64,000 nucleotides of DNA from Xenorhabdus cabanillasii. Its GTDB lineage: Bacteria; Pseudomonadota; Gammaproteobacteria; Enterobacterales; Enterobacteriaceae. The stretch is from positions 3,906,001 to 3,970,000 of the forward strand of contig NZ_QTUB01000001.1 of assembly GCF_003386665.1 (NCBI RefSeq), read 5' to 3'. The notes beneath the pieces are model-generated. The model worked only from the letters and a program-made list of their open reading frames with translations, was not told where the DNA came from and made no database searches. The position numbers and the translations under genes are program-made. Shown piece after piece: positions 1 to 9,799 of this stretch (within the stretch, counting starts at the first letter, position 1; each line of letters starts with the position of its first letter).

Positions 1-80
1 AGTTTATCTGATCAACTTAGAGCTACTTTTCGTTTATAATATTTTTAAATATATCTGCTAACACCGCAAAAATAACTAAG

Positions 81-117
81 TTGGCGTAATAATACTTAAA
101 TTATTACGCCAATTTTT
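81..117. terminator. Intrinsic terminator with long perfect stem
   Basis: A perfect 13-bp inverted repeat (81-93 and 100-112, loop of 6) is followed on the plus strand by TTTTTG. It lies just downstream of the minus-strand trhO gene and may stop transcription from either side; the T-run favours plus-strand transcripts arriving from outside the window. Confidence 0.7.
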
Positions 118-154
118 GTATCTGTTTGCGAGGCAGATACTTAAGATAAATTTA

Positions 155-1213
155 TTACTTATTGGATTGCAATGAGGTGATATTTAGACCGTCATTCAAC
201 CGATATCGGGATTTATTAAAAATCTTAGCCCCATTTTCTCTTCCTGCCCTGCGAGCACGTTGCTCATCTTCAGGGAGTGACATCTCTTCCTGACAAACAT
301 CGCTACAACATCCCTCAAACCGCTCTGCACAAGATGGACATTGAATGAACAGCAAATGGCATCCATCATTTTTACAGTTAGTGTGGCTATCACAAATTGC
401 ACCACACTGATGACAATGAGCGATAACGTCTTCAGAAATACGCTCTCCCATACGTTCATCAAAAACAAAATTTTTACCAATAAAGCGAACAGGTAAGCCT
501 TGCTCTTTCGCTTTGCGGGCATACTCAATAACACCACCTTCTACATGGTAAACGTGGTTAAAACCATTGTGGAGCATGTAGGCACTCGCTTTTTCACAAC
601 GGATCCCGCCAGTACAATACATAACGATATTTTTATCTTTATCATCTTTCAACATCTCTACTGCCATCGGCAATTGCTCACGAAATGTATCTGATGGGAT
701 CTCAATTGCATTTTCAAAATGCCCAACTTCATATTCATAATGGTTACGCATATCGACAAACACAGTATCAGGATCATCCAGCATTTGATTGACCTGAGCG
801 GCTTTCAGATATTCACCCGTTTTTGATGGATTAAAAGTTTCATCATCAATACCATCAGCAACAATGCGTTCACGCACTTTCATACGTAATACCCAAAATG
901 ATTTGCCATCATCTTCCAGCGCAATATTGAGTCGCAGGTTATACAAAGCAGGATCAGTGACATCCAATAATGCTTTCAGGGCATCGACATTTTTGGAAGG
1001 TATGCTGATTTGCGCATTAATACCCTCTCTGGCGATATAAACCCGCCCGAAGACTGATAACTCAGTAAATTTTTGATATAAGTTATCGCGAAAAACCTGT
1101 GGTTCAGAAATAGTAAAATACTTATAAAAAGAGATAGTTGTGCGTGGCTCTATTTCAGCCAACATGCGCTCTTTCAGCTCTTTATTAGAAATACGGTTAT
1201 GTAACACTGGCAT
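155..1213 (-). CDS. trhO: tRNA uridine(34) hydroxylase TrhO (YceA), rhodanese family
   Basis: The product matches E. coli YceA/TrhO over its full length (about 350 aa). The family makes 5-hydroxyuridine at position 34 of tRNAs using O2. An N-terminal acylphosphatase-like region is followed by a rhodanese domain with the active-site loop CTGGIRC (about residues 200-206) and a Cys-rich C-terminal part (HCHQCG, CKNDGC, CCSDVC). The start MPVLHNRIS at 1213 matches the E. coli start; a TTG at 1222, nearer to an AAGGG motif, is the alternative. It is a single gene read towards the left edge. The identification is firm. Confidence 0.95.
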   Translation of the reverse strand: MPVLHNRISNKELKERMLAEIEPRTTISFYKYFTISEPQVFRDNLYQKFTELSVFGRVYIAREGINAQISIPSKNVDALKALLDVTDPALYNLRLNIALEDDGKSFWVLRMKVRERIVADGIDDETFNPSKTGEYLKAAQVNQMLDDPDTVFVDMRNHYEYEVGHFENAIEIPSDTFREQLPMAVEMLKDDKDKNIVMYCTGGIRCEKASAYMLHNGFNHVYHVEGGVIEYARKAKEQGLPVRFIGKNFVFDERMGERISEDVIAHCHQCGAICDSHTNCKNDGCHLLFIQCPSCAERFEGCCSDVCQEEMSLPEDEQRARRAGRENGAKIFNKSRYRLNDGLNITSLQSNK

Positions 1214-1688
1214 GGTGTTCAAAATACCCTTATAGTTTGTTGATATTTATACATTTATGTCTGTCTGTGTCCACAAAGTGTCTACACTAGATCATTATCG
1301 ACAATTTTAACCAGAAACCCCACGCATTACACTTGGGGTTTTTATTCCCTGCAATATTACTTTTTTCTGTGACCCAGATCTATCAATCCCTGTTCTGAAT
1401 CGGCTTAATCCCCGAACCAGCTTACTTATCACAGTATTACCTTGAGCAATTTCTACCGGAATAAAACAATCATTTGAATATGATGCTGAAGAACATCATA
1501 ATCATACCCTAACACAGCATAGTCAGGGCATGGGGCAGCTTCTACTTGTTACCAGTTGATTAATCATTTAGTGCCCCGGTATTTCGATATTCCACTAAAA
1601 AGTGTCACAATACCCCCGTATTATTCTTAAGACCTTATAAAATAGTTTTTTTATAGTTAGATTATTATCTTTAATACACTGAAAACAC
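1214..1688. other. Divergent intergenic region between trhO and lpxL
   Basis: About 475 bases hold the divergent promoters of trhO and lpxL. The only clear structure is an 8-bp hairpin (1315-1322 with 1334-1341) followed by TTATT, a weak plus-strand terminator. No gene is visible. Confidence 0.5.
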
Positions 1689-2624
1689 ATGATACAAGCA
1701 CCCTCTTTTCGTCGTTCACTTTTACATCCCCGATACTGGCTGACTTGGCTAGGTATCGGCATACTCTATCTACTGGTCTTACTTCCTTACCCCGTGATTT
1801 ACTGGATAGGAACCCGGCTTGGTCGGTTATCACAGCGTTTTTTAAAAAAACGGGCCAAAATTGCTGAACGCAATCTGGCTCTCTGTTTCCCTAATATGCC
1901 ACCGGAGGAACGGAATAAATGGCTGGTCAAAAACTTTGAATCTGTTGGTATGGGGTTATTTGAAACCGGTATGGCTTGGTTCTGGCCTGACTGGAGGATT
2001 AAACGCTGGTTCAAAATTACAGGACGAGAGAACATCCAAAAAATACAAGCCACAGGTCAGGGGATCATCGTGATTGGGATCCATTTTCTGACACTGGAGT
2101 TGGGAGCCCGTATTTTTGGTATGCTCAATCCGGGCATCGGGGTTTATCGCCCGAATGATAATCCGGTTATAGATTGGCTACAAACATGGGGACGTTTACG
2201 TTCCAACAAATACATGTTGGACAGAAAAGATGTCAAGGGAATGATCCGTTGCCTGAAAAATGGTGAAATCGTTTGGTACGCACCAGATCATGATTATGGC
2301 CCACGTAAAAGTGTATTCGCCCCGTTATTTGCTGTTGAACATGCCGCAACAACAACCGGAACTTCAATTCTGGTTAGATTATCCAATCCAGCTTTATTAC
2401 CCTTTACCCCACGCAGATTACCTGATGGAAAAGGTTATGAACTGATTATTCAACCCGCTGTAGAAAATTTCCCTGAAAAAGATGAAGTCGAAGCGGCAAC
2501 CTTCATGAATAAGGTGATAGAACGGGAAATTATGCAAGCTCCAGAGCAATACATGTGGTTACACCGCCGTTTTAAAACACGCCCTAAAGATATGCCGTCT
2601 TTATATAGCGATAATATTCATTAG
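1689..2624 (+). CDS. lpxL: Lipid A biosynthesis lauroyl acyltransferase LpxL
   Basis: This is a 311-aa member of the LpxL/HtrB late acyltransferase family, which transfers laurate from acyl-ACP to Kdo2-lipid IVA at the inner face of the inner membrane. An N-terminal membrane segment (about residues 15-40) precedes the HX4E catalytic motif in GIHFLTLE. Motifs further on ([30 protein letters not shown]) are typical of the family. Length and start agree with E. coli LpxL (306 aa). A strong terminator follows, so it is probably monocistronic. LpxP or LpxM is less likely given its proximity to trhO, as in E. coli. Confidence 0.93.
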   Translation: MIQAPSFRRSLLHPRYWLTWLGIGILYLLVLLPYPVIYWIGTRLGRLSQRFLKKRAKIAERNLALCFPNMPPEERNKWLVKNFESVGMGLFETGMAWFWPDWRIKRWFKITGRENIQKIQATGQGIIVIGIHFLTLELGARIFGMLNPGIGVYRPNDNPVIDWLQTWGRLRSNKYMLDRKDVKGMIRCLKNGEIVWYAPDHDYGPRKSVFAPLFAVEHAATTTGTSILVRLSNPALLPFTPRRLPDGKGYELIIQPAVENFPEKDEVEAATFMNKVIEREIMQAPEQYMWLHRRFKTRPKDMPSLYSDNIH

Positions 2625-2646
2625 TTAGTCATCATTAGCAAGCTCT

Positions 2647-2680
2647 CAGGCAGCCATTTTTATGTGGCTGCCTGATTTTT
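2647..2680 (+). terminator. Intrinsic terminator of lpxL
   Basis: A perfect 10-bp GC-rich stem (2647-2656 with 2665-2674, loop of 8) is followed by ATTTTT, 22 bases after the lpxL stop codon. Confidence 0.88.
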
Positions 2681-2721
2681 GGCAGATGAAAGTTATCTAT
2701 TAAATCATAAAATAACCATCA

Positions 2722-3240
2722 CTATCCCCCACAAGAGTCGGCGATCTCCATCTCGGAATAGAGATTCCCTCGTTCTTTCTCCAATTTCTGTCTGGTTTCA
2801 CGATAACATTTACGTCGGTGTGAACGGGTCATTTCGTTCATAAAATGCCTTCCATCGACCTGGTAAGGAAACCCCAGTTTTTTGTTATTCCAGTCATAAG
2901 AAAGCCCGATAGGGCTGTTGTATTGGGGGGGCAATCCGTTCAGAATCTGCCTTTCTTTGCCATAATTCCAACCAGACGAAAACTCGGTATATGTTTTCGA
3001 ATCACGCTTTTGGCTGTACTCCCTCAACTCTTCTTCTCGTTTCTCAGCCAGAGCATTATCTTGAGCTAACTTATTAACGTCCCAATAATTGGCGCCCAGT
3101 TCTTCCCTTTTTTTCAGATATTCTCCTGAAGGTTTGCTATCAGCGGGTATATCACTTTTGTAGCTGAAGTCGTACGCCAATGCCTGAGAACAGCCAATTA
3201 CCGTAAGAAAAAACAGGCTATAGCTCCCTTTTATTTTCAT
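2722..3240 (-). CDS. Exported hypothetical protein
   Basis: I do not recognise a family. The 172-aa product begins with a clear Sec signal peptide (MKIKGSYSLFFLTVIGCSQ) with predicted cleavage after ALA at about residue 22. The mature part is hydrophilic, rich in Lys/Arg/Glu, with a probable helical middle (about residues 45-85) and two Cys near the C-terminus (CYRETRQ, DSCGG) that could form a disulphide in the periplasm. It is convergent with lpxL and divergent from the PhzF gene, so it has its own promoter. Confidence 0.7.
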   Translation of the reverse strand: MKIKGSYSLFFLTVIGCSQALAYDFSYKSDIPADSKPSGEYLKKREELGANYWDVNKLAQDNALAEKREEELREYSQKRDSKTYTEFSSGWNYGKERQILNGLPPQYNSPIGLSYDWNNKKLGFPYQVDGRHFMNEMTRSHRRKCYRETRQKLEKERGNLYSEMEIADSCGG

Positions 3241-3404
3241 AAATCCCCTAATGTAACTATTGCAAGAAATTATTATTTAATAACCATTATCTCCTTAGAT
3301 CAACTACCAGTGATAGGTAGTTCCTGAGCCAAAAAAAATACCCCTTTACAAACAATAGTAATTTCAACATGCTAGGTCACATTTTTTAAAAGTAAGGTGA
3401 GTTT

Positions 3405-4187
3405 TTGATGCGTTCATACCCTATTTATCATGTCGATGCTTTTACAGAAAAAAACTTCTCCGGTAATCCCGCTGCTGTTGTCTTACTGGACGAATGGTTA
3501 TCAGATGAAACATTAATTGCGATCGCTGCTGAGATCAACCTCCCAGAAACTGCTTTTTTAGTTGGCGATCACCTACGCTGGTTTACTCCCAGAGTGGAAG
3601 TAAATTTATGTGGGCATGCAACACTGGCAACAGCTTTTGTTCTCGTTGAACAGTATTCTTATCAAAATAATCCAATTACATTCAAAACCCGTTCTGGAGA
3701 ACTTCGTGTCATCCATCAGGATGGTGTTTTTACGTTAGATTTTCCTGCCGCTGATTACCAAGAAGAGAAAACACTTCTTCCCATCATACAAGAAGCTTTA
3801 GGACAAGATATCAGTGAGGTATTTGTTTCCCATGACCGTTATATCTGTGTACTGGATTCTGCCGATCAAGTTCTTCATGCTCAACCACATTTTGATAAAA
3901 TAGCCGCTCTTCCGCTACCGGGGCTTGCCATTACTGCCCCCGGCGATTTATCTGCGGACTTTGTTTCGCGCTATTTTTCTCCTGCAAAAGGCATTAATGA
4001 AGATCCTGTCACGGGTTCAACCCATTGTGTTCTGGCTCCTTTCTGGGGAACAAGGCTCAATAAGTCGGTACTTCGTGCCCATCAGTTATCAGACAGGGGC
4101 GGAGATATATTATGCGAAATACAAGGAAAACGTGTTTATCTGACAGGAAAAGCAAAATTATTTTCTTATGGAAAAATAGTTTATTAA
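3405..4187 (+). CDS. PhzF-family epimerase/isomerase
   Basis: The 260-aa product has the PhzF / diaminopimelate-epimerase-like fold signature: FSGNPAAVV near the N-terminus, the catalytic Glu in NLPETAF (about residue 46), the CGHATLATA loop and DPVTGSTHC in the second half. Members are cytosolic isomerases or epimerases; most, including E. coli YddE, have unknown substrates. There are no neighbouring phenazine genes, so phenazine synthesis is not implied. A DUF1543 remnant follows directly. Confidence 0.9.
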   Translation: MMRSYPIYHVDAFTEKNFSGNPAAVVLLDEWLSDETLIAIAAEINLPETAFLVGDHLRWFTPRVEVNLCGHATLATAFVLVEQYSYQNNPITFKTRSGELRVIHQDGVFTLDFPAADYQEEKTLLPIIQEALGQDISEVFVSHDRYICVLDSADQVLHAQPHFDKIAALPLPGLAITAPGDLSADFVSRYFSPAKGINEDPVTGSTHCVLAPFWGTRLNKSVLRAHQLSDRGGDILCEIQGKRVYLTGKAKLFSYGKIVY

Positions 4188-4192
4188 ATCAA

Positions 4193-4518
4193 TCAGTTTC
4201 TTATTTTCTTCTCAGCGAGAGCGAATACCACGGAGAGATGAAACTCTATTTCGTAAACATGGGAGGTTATCAAAAAGATTCTCTGGCAGAAGCACATGAG
4301 TTCGGATTTTTCATTGCCCGTACTGTAGAAGATGCGAAAGAAAAAGCTAAAAATATTTGCTTACTGGTTATGGTCAACTACATAAAGATAACCTAAAAGA
4401 TGTTGATGACTGCCTGCTTTTGGGACAAGTCAGCGGCTACCATGTTCATCTGACTGGAAACCCTTACGGTCAGCCAGATAAACCAGAATGGCAAGGATAT
4501 CGCCCTATCGGGATCTGA
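4193..4518 (+). pseudogene. DUF1543 protein, N-terminally truncated and frameshifted
   Basis: The fragment reads EMKLYFVNMGGYQ, then after EKAK continues in the next frame as YLLTGYGQLHKDNLKD through YRPIG to a TGA at 4516. The two parts join if one A is added to the AAAAA run near 4351, so there is a one-base deletion. DUF1543 proteins normally have a second, upstream copy of this domain; only about ten residues of it can be seen before the PhzF gene, so the 5' half is also gone. Function of the family is unknown. Confidence 0.7.
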
Positions 4519-4600
4519 TGAAAAATAGTCAGCAGAACAATTCAGTTTCTGCTGACTATCAATCAGAACATACAACTCCCCAAACTCACTAATTTTACTT

Positions 4601-5737
4601 TCAATTATCGACCAGCAAATCTGAATTAATTTCTGCAATAGACTTTGCTCCCGTCAATGTCATTGCAACCCGCATTTCTTTATCAATCAGATCCAATAAA
4701 TCAGAAACTCCTGCTTCTCCGGCTGCTGCCAATGCATAAGCAAAAGCGCGCCCCAATAAAACACTGTCAGCACCCAATGCGATCATTCGTACTACATCCA
4801 ATCCGGTACGAATACCGGAGTCAGTCAGAATAGTGATGTCATTTTTGACAGCATCCGCAATAGCCGGTAAAGCTCTGGCGGTTGAAAGAACGCCATCAAG
4901 CTGACGCCCTCCGTGATTAGAAACCACAATACCATCCGCGCCAAAACGAACAGCATCCTTAGCATCATCAGGATCGAGGATACCTTTAATAATCATTGGC
5001 CCTTTCCAGAAATCGCGGATCCACTCTAAATCTTTCCACGATATGGATGGATCAAAATTGCTTCCCAGCCAACCAATATAATCCCCCAATTTGGTAGGTA
5101 TACCGCGATATTTAGATATGTTACCGAGATCATGGGGTTTACCCATCAAGCCAACATCCCATGCCCACTGTGGGTGGGTTATCACCTGCAAAAAACGCCG
5201 TATAGAAGCATTCGGGCCACTCATACCTGAATGTGCATCACGATAACGAGCACCGGGTACAGGCATATCAACAGTAAATACCAGATTTTTAACGCCGGCT
5301 GCCTCTGCTCTTTCCAGGACATTACGCATAAAGCCACGATCTTTCAGTACATAAAGCTGGAACCATATTGGACGCTCGGTTGCAGAAGCAACTTCTTCAA
5401 TCGGGCATACTGACAACGTCGATAACGTAAATGGAATACCCTTTTTAGCAGCAGCCCGTGCAGCCTTTACTTCCCCACGACGAGCGTACATCCCACTTAA
5501 TCCAACGGGAGCCAATGCCACAGGCATTGTCATTTTTTCCCCAAATAAACTGGTTTCCAGATTCAGTTCAGACATATCTTTTAGTACACGCTGACGCAGT
5601 TCAATGTGAGATAAGTCTTCAGTATTGCGTTTAAGGGTATGCTCTGCATAAGCTCCACCGTCAATATAGTGGAACAGGAAAGGGGGTAACTTAGCCTGTG
5701 CAGCAGCCCGATAATCAGTTGAAGCGGAAATAATCAT
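4601..5737 (-). CDS. lldD: L-lactate dehydrogenase (FMN-dependent, quinone-linked) LldD
   Basis: The 378-aa product is a full-length member of the FMN-dependent alpha-hydroxy-acid dehydrogenase family and oxidises L-lactate to pyruvate at the inner membrane, passing electrons to quinones. Visible motifs are [13 protein letters not shown] near the N-terminus, [14 protein letters not shown], the active-site SNHGGRQLD (His-Gly-Gly-Arg) and the FMN-phosphate loop [12 protein letters not shown]. It is slightly shorter than E. coli LldD (396 aa), mostly at the C-terminus. No lldP or lldR neighbour is present, so regulation is not visible. Confidence 0.94.
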   Translation of the reverse strand: MIISASTDYRAAAQAKLPPFLFHYIDGGAYAEHTLKRNTEDLSHIELRQRVLKDMSELNLETSLFGEKMTMPVALAPVGLSGMYARRGEVKAARAAAKKGIPFTLSTLSVCPIEEVASATERPIWFQLYVLKDRGFMRNVLERAEAAGVKNLVFTVDMPVPGARYRDAHSGMSGPNASIRRFLQVITHPQWAWDVGLMGKPHDLGNISKYRGIPTKLGDYIGWLGSNFDPSISWKDLEWIRDFWKGPMIIKGILDPDDAKDAVRFGADGIVVSNHGGRQLDGVLSTARALPAIADAVKNDITILTDSGIRTGLDVVRMIALGADSVLLGRAFAYALAAAGEAGVSDLLDLIDKEMRVAMTLTGAKSIAEINSDLLVDN

Positions 5738-5999
5738 GATCTATACCTCTATCCAAAATGGAGTGGGCGGCAATAGTATTGTTCTGGTTAATCATATTGC
5801 CCATGACTAATACATCAAACAACGCAATAAGGAGCTTAAAAATACATAAACTTGTTTCACAAAACATTTTTTTATCTGATGATAATTCAGGTGAAACAAC
5901 AAAAGGCTAGTGATCTAAAGAGAGATATAGTGAGCAAATATCACCCACTATATTAAAAACCTATGCTAAAAACATGACCAAGAGCTGAGTTCTTGATAT
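5738..5999. other. Intergenic region upstream of lldD
   Basis: This holds the lldD promoter region and, near its left-gene end, an 8-bp inverted repeat (5925-5932 with 5946-5953). No gene was seen. Confidence 0.4.
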
Positions 6000-6602
6000 T
6001 TATCTTGATACGATAGTTTTCAGTGCATCATAAACAGGGAGCAAACGGGTAAAACCTTCTCTATCAAGAAAATGGCCTGCATTTTCAATATTAATGATTT
6101 CAGTTTGCAACGAATTGGCAAGGGCATGGGATGATTGAGGAGAAACAATTTCATCATTGGAAGAGATAATGGAAATACGGTGTTTTGTCACTTCACGCAA
6201 GAGGACATAATTCAATGTATGGAGAGTGAAACTTGCTAACTCTGGCAAGGTGCACTGCGTGGAATCAAATCCTGAAACCAAAATATATCCACCAATTTGG
6301 TCAGTTGTGGAGCATATTGCCTCTAAATACCGAAGTAAGGTCACACAACCAAGACTGTGGCCGATAAAAATTGTGTTACCGTCCGCTCTGGGGACAACTT
6401 CGGTCAATTTTTTGGCCCATGCTTCAGGTTTAGGTGATAACGAATCCGGCAGTTCTGGCACAATCACGTCTGCTCCTTGTTCAGTCAGCACTTCTTTTAA
6501 CCAGGGAAACCAGTGTGATAAAGGTGAAGCAGTATAACCATGAACAATGATAACTTTCTTACCAGAAAACCGATCAGAATTCCTTGCTGTTAACTGTGTC
6601 AT
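6000..6602 (-). CDS. RBBP9/YdeN-type alpha/beta serine hydrolase
   Basis: The 200-aa product has the compact alpha/beta-hydrolase layout of the RBBP9/YdeN family: VHGYTASPLSHWFPWL (oxyanion region), nucleophile elbow GHSLGC (Ser about 82), an Asp in SSNDEIVSP and the catalytic His in NAGHFLDREG. Substrates of the bacterial members are unknown. It has no signal peptide and should be cytosolic. It stands alone between lldD and a NADAR remnant. Confidence 0.88.
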   Translation of the reverse strand: MTQLTARNSDRFSGKKVIIVHGYTASPLSHWFPWLKEVLTEQGADVIVPELPDSLSPKPEAWAKKLTEVVPRADGNTIFIGHSLGCVTLLRYLEAICSTTDQIGGYILVSGFDSTQCTLPELASFTLHTLNYVLLREVTKHRISIISSNDEIVSPQSSHALANSLQTEIINIENAGHFLDREGFTRLLPVYDALKTIVSR

Positions 6603-6763
6603 TTATCTTATCCTAGTGAGTAACAATTTCAGTTTATAGAAAGAAACTAATAGCAGAGAATTTTCTCACATAGTCATATGTTGTTTCCAACATATATCCT
6701 ATTTTTTTAATTTTTCACGCACAGTCATCAGAGAAAAACCTAACAAATTAAATTATTTACATG

Positions 6764-6900
6764 TTAATGGTTATGAATACTGGAGTTATCCTCTGCCATT
6801 CCAATTCCCCAAATCCGATCAACAGGACTAGCTTCTACTAATACTTTATCACCTGTCTGCAATAAAAATCTTTCCATTGCCAGGTTTTGAGGAAAAATAT
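6764..6900 (-). pseudogene. NADAR (YbiA-like) N-glycosidase, C-terminal fragment
   Basis: The minus strand reads FLLQTGDKVLVEASP, then DRIWGIGMAEDN, and stops at 6764. This matches the conserved core of NADAR/YbiA proteins (LvEaSP-x-DriWGiG), which act on riboflavin intermediates or ADP-ribose derivatives. The family continues with about 20 more residues (NP..W.G.NLLG) and has about 90 residues upstream; both are missing. It is therefore a decayed remnant. I am confident of the motif, not of the exact limits. Confidence 0.6.
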
Positions 6901-6998
6901 AAATTACGCAATATCTTAATATACAATAATGAAAATAAGGAATAATAGAATCACCTCGTGAAAAAATTCATATTAAAATTATTATTGGTATTACGAGA

Positions 6999-7439
6999 TC
7001 ACTTAGCACCTAATTTTCTTCCTATAACAAATACTGCTGCCAATCCAATTAAATCAATTGTAATTAGTGTTCCTGCAAACACCATTTCACCTCTGAGTGC
7101 AAAAAGCGTAGCGATAATCAGAATAAACATTGCAATAGAAAACCCCATCCATTGCCCTCTTCTGTCCTTTTTTATCATGCCATCCAGTGCCAGCTTTTGA
7201 TTATCATACTGAAATTTTTGCTCTTTTTCTCTGAATAATAATATTCTTTCTGTGCTGCCAGAAAGAATGGACTCATAGTCTTTCAAGACATCAGGAGGAG
7301 GAAGAGGCCCCAAACAATCAGAACCAATTTTATTTTTTAAACCTTGTTCATTGTCCAAAATTCTTTGGTAATCGTTTGCGGGCATAATATCTAAAATACT
7401 CCCCATTGCACTAATATAATGACGAAAGTGGTACTCCAT
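6999..7439 (-). CDS. DUF2335 membrane protein
   Basis: The 146-aa product resembles DUF2335 proteins: a soluble N-terminal part with PLPPPDVLKDYESILSGS and a helix ending in KKDRRGQWMG, then two hydrophobic segments (about residues 98-115 and 120-140). It should be an inner-membrane protein with its N-terminal domain in the cytoplasm. Function is unknown. An internal ATG (MGSILD, residue 12) is an alternative start. It marks the border between chromosomal genes and the Cro/CI phage remnant. Confidence 0.75.
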   Translation of the reverse strand: MEYHFRHYISAMGSILDIMPANDYQRILDNEQGLKNKIGSDCLGPLPPPDVLKDYESILSGSTERILLFREKEQKFQYDNQKLALDGMIKKDRRGQWMGFSIAMFILIIATLFALRGEMVFAGTLITIDLIGLAAVFVIGRKLGAK

Positions 7440-7549
7440 ATTTTCTCCGAGACAATATACACAAAATACATAAGAATAAAATCAACGAAATAATTAAAAC
7501 TAATCAGTAATTGATACTGCCTAATTCCGCTTAATATTCTTTTTCTTCG

Positions 7550-7744
7550 CTATACAATCTGTTTTTGGCTGGGAAATGGCCGACACTCTTCCGCTTTATA
7601 GCTGCCATCCTCCTGACGAATCAAAAATATTTTACGGCCAGCCCGTAATGCTTTACTGATAGCAGTTTGATGAACACCAACCAGACTTGCTGTTTTGGCC
7701 TGACCATTCTGTTTCACATATTCTGATAATGGTATTTTTTCCAT
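7550..7744 (-). CDS. Cro-like phage repressor
   Basis: This 64-aa protein has a lambda-Cro-type fold: MEKIPLSEYVKQNGQAKTA followed by the helix-turn-helix VGVHQTAISKALRAG and a short beta part (IFLIRQEDGSY). It is divergent from the CI-like repressor with a 98-bp operator region between them, the classic immunity switch. No early lytic genes follow it on the minus strand (a DUF2335 gene is next), so the switch is a remnant cut off from its prophage. Confidence 0.82.
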   Translation of the reverse strand: MEKIPLSEYVKQNGQAKTASLVGVHQTAISKALRAGRKIFLIRQEDGSYKAEECRPFPSQKQIV

Positions 7745-7842
7745 ACTTTCCTCCTGTATTTCTCAAATAATATCCAAAGTATTAAATATTTCAATATTTT
7801 TAGTATTTATCATTTTAATAGCATTGGTATTAAAATGCATGC
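7745..7842. promoter_or_regulatory. Cro/CI operator-promoter region
   Basis: The AT-rich gap between the divergent cro and cI genes holds a palindrome AAATATTTCAATATTT (about 7786-7801) flanked by repeated AGTATT and GTATTA motifs, candidate half-sites for both repressors. The promoters of both genes must lie here. Confidence 0.6.
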
Positions 7843-8553
7843 ATGAAAAAGAAACTTACAACAGAACAACTCGCAGATGCCAAACGTTTGAAAGACATAT
7901 TTGAGTCAAAGAAAAAACAGTTAGGCATCTCTCAGGAAAAATTCGCGGACGAGCTTGGCAAGAGTCAGGGGGCTATTTCACACTATCTTAACGGCACAAA
8001 TGCCCTTAATTTGGAGATAGCAGCCGATTTCGCCAACAAATTAGGAGTTACAATTAATGATTTCAGTCCATCACTAAACAAACAAGCAAGGAAACTGCTC
8101 ACCGCAGTCTATGGCGATAATATGACTTTGGTTGAAGATGTAACTTCTTACAGGCAATACCCATTACTCAACTGGGCTGATGCTGGAAATTGGTGTGAAG
8201 AACCTATATCGCTATACCATAAAAATAATATTAAACAGTACGACACTTCTGTTGAATGTTCATACCGTGCTTTTTGGCTGGAAGTAAAAGACGATTCAAT
8301 GAATTCACCAAATGGCTTGAGCATACCGCAAGGAATGATTATTTTGGTTGATCCGGAAGTAAAACCTATCACCAACAATTTGGTCGTCGCAAAGCTTGAA
8401 GGGGAAAAGAAACTGACTTTCAAACAATTGATTACGGAAGGGTATGATACTTATCTTAAGCCACTGAATCCCCAATATAATATGATACCGCTCAGTGATA
8501 AAATTCATATTCTGGGTGTGGTAGTGGAGGCCAAAGTAGCTCGGTTGCCATAA
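7843..8553 (+). CDS. CI-like phage repressor (XRE HTH plus S24 peptidase)
   Basis: The 236-aa product has an N-terminal helix-turn-helix (QEKFADELGKSQGAISHYLN, about residues 27-46) and a C-terminal LexA-like S24 autoprotease/dimerisation domain with catalytic Ser in DDSMNSP (about residue 150) and Lys in KLTFKQL (about residue 188). RecA-stimulated self-cleavage would be expected. It pairs with the divergent cro gene. It seems intact, so it could still give immunity against a related phage. Confidence 0.88.
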   Translation: MKKKLTTEQLADAKRLKDIFESKKKQLGISQEKFADELGKSQGAISHYLNGTNALNLEIAADFANKLGVTINDFSPSLNKQARKLLTAVYGDNMTLVEDVTSYRQYPLLNWADAGNWCEEPISLYHKNNIKQYDTSVECSYRAFWLEVKDDSMNSPNGLSIPQGMIILVDPEVKPITNNLVVAKLEGEKKLTFKQLITEGYDTYLKPLNPQYNMIPLSDKIHILGVVVEAKVARLP

Positions 8554-8561
8554 AAAAACTA

Positions 8562-8640
8562 CCAGCCAGCAAATCTACTATACCTTTTATGATATTTCTT
8601 AGGAGCTGGCTGGATATTTGTAATAAGTTACAAATATCCA
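8562..8640 (+). terminator. Two hairpins downstream of the CI gene
   Basis: A 9-bp GC-rich inverted repeat (8562-8570 with 8605-8613) overlaps the base of a perfect 13-bp hairpin (8611-8623 with 8628-8640, loop TAAG). There is no strong T-run, so termination is likely but not certain. Confidence 0.5.
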
Positions 8641-8966
8641 ATAGAATAATAAATAGACTTTTAATAGAGACTATGTGACCGGGGTGAGTGAACGCAGCCA
8701 GCAAAGAAGCAACTTGAAATACGAAGAATAAAGGTAGATATGAACAAAATCATTGCTATTACAGGCATATGCGGATCTTATCGTTGATGGGAAAAAACTG
8801 TAGAAAATCAGGTCATAGAGGTTTTAGTCCACTTAAAAACAAACCCGTTTAAAAGCTGACAATTAATATGATTTGCTTTATGATTTTTTAAGTGACCGCC
8901 TAAACGGTCACATTTAATAAAATGGCAATTACGCAAAACTGCAAGATACGCTGTCAAAAATGTTTT
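8641..8966. other. Intergenic stretch with a small hairpin
   Basis: No gene can be supported. A 7-bp hairpin GTGACCG/CGGTCAC (8892-8911) lies beyond the 3' end of the following minus-strand gene and may terminate it. Confidence 0.4.
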
Positions 8967-9263
8967 TCAACGATCTGTAGATTTTTTATCCTTTTTTATC
9001 CGTTTTTTTAACTCCTGAGCGTACTCATCTAAATTCCGCAAATCGCATTTTGTTTTTTTTATATACATTTCAGCTTCACCCTTGCTATACCCCTGCAATT
9101 CACTAATCGTTCTGAAAGGAATATTTTTTATCTTTTGCATTATCTCTTCCATTCCCTTTTCCGAATACTTAGGGCACCCATAATACCAATATTCTCCATT
9201 AGTCATAACTGGTAAAGATGGAAACAGCAACACTACAAAAACGAATAAATGACGATATTTCAT
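8967..9263 (-). CDS. Small exported hypothetical protein
   Basis: I do not recognise a family. The 98-aa product has a signal peptide (KYRHLFVFVVLLFPSLPV) and a short mature part with two Cys (YYGCPKY, TKCDLRN), then a Lys-rich C-terminal helix. It is probably periplasmic with one disulphide. Its position beside a phage immunity remnant suggests accessory origin. Confidence 0.6.
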   Translation of the reverse strand: MKYRHLFVFVVLLFPSLPVMTNGEYWYYGCPKYSEKGMEEIMQKIKNIPFRTISELQGYSKGEAEMYIKKTKCDLRNLDEYAQELKKRIKKDKKSTDR

Positions 9264-9799
9264 ATTACTACCTTATTTTAAATTAACCAGACTTAACCCC
9301 TATCTCTTCAGATTATTCTATTTGCTATCCTGAGCCTGAATGAACTCAATCAAAACACAAAATGAACACATATTTTGGATAGGACATTAATAAATATAAC
9401 TGACTTATCAAAAAATGCAGGAAAACCCAGGAAAGAAAACCTGGAGTATTTCAACAGCACTCGTGGCACCATCCGCAGAATCATTCCCCAGACCATCCCT
9501 AAAGAGTGCATTATGCCGGAAGTCAGTTAAACAGATGCTTTAAAAGATTTATTATGAGGCACTTTTACTTAATCATCACAGGAATAGTAATCTCCACAAA
9601 ATATATCATAGACGTTTTATATTTGTTTACTCTCTCATATTGATCCGAAAGTTAACCAATATAAAAAATCATATCTGATTCATCTCTGATGTATTAATAT
9701 ATAACAGTAAAAATACTTTCAGTAATTATTAAATTTATACTAAATAATATATCTCTCTGATAAATAAAATATTTTGGCCTTTAGCTAAGGATAAAAAAC
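9264..9799. other. Intergenic region with a possible gene remnant
   Basis: No complete gene. About 45 codons on the plus strand ending at the TAA near 9531 read NITDLSKNAGKPRKENLEYF and then NSTRGTIRRIIPQTIPKECI, without an ATG start. It looks like the end of a lost gene, but I cannot name it. Confidence 0.3.
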
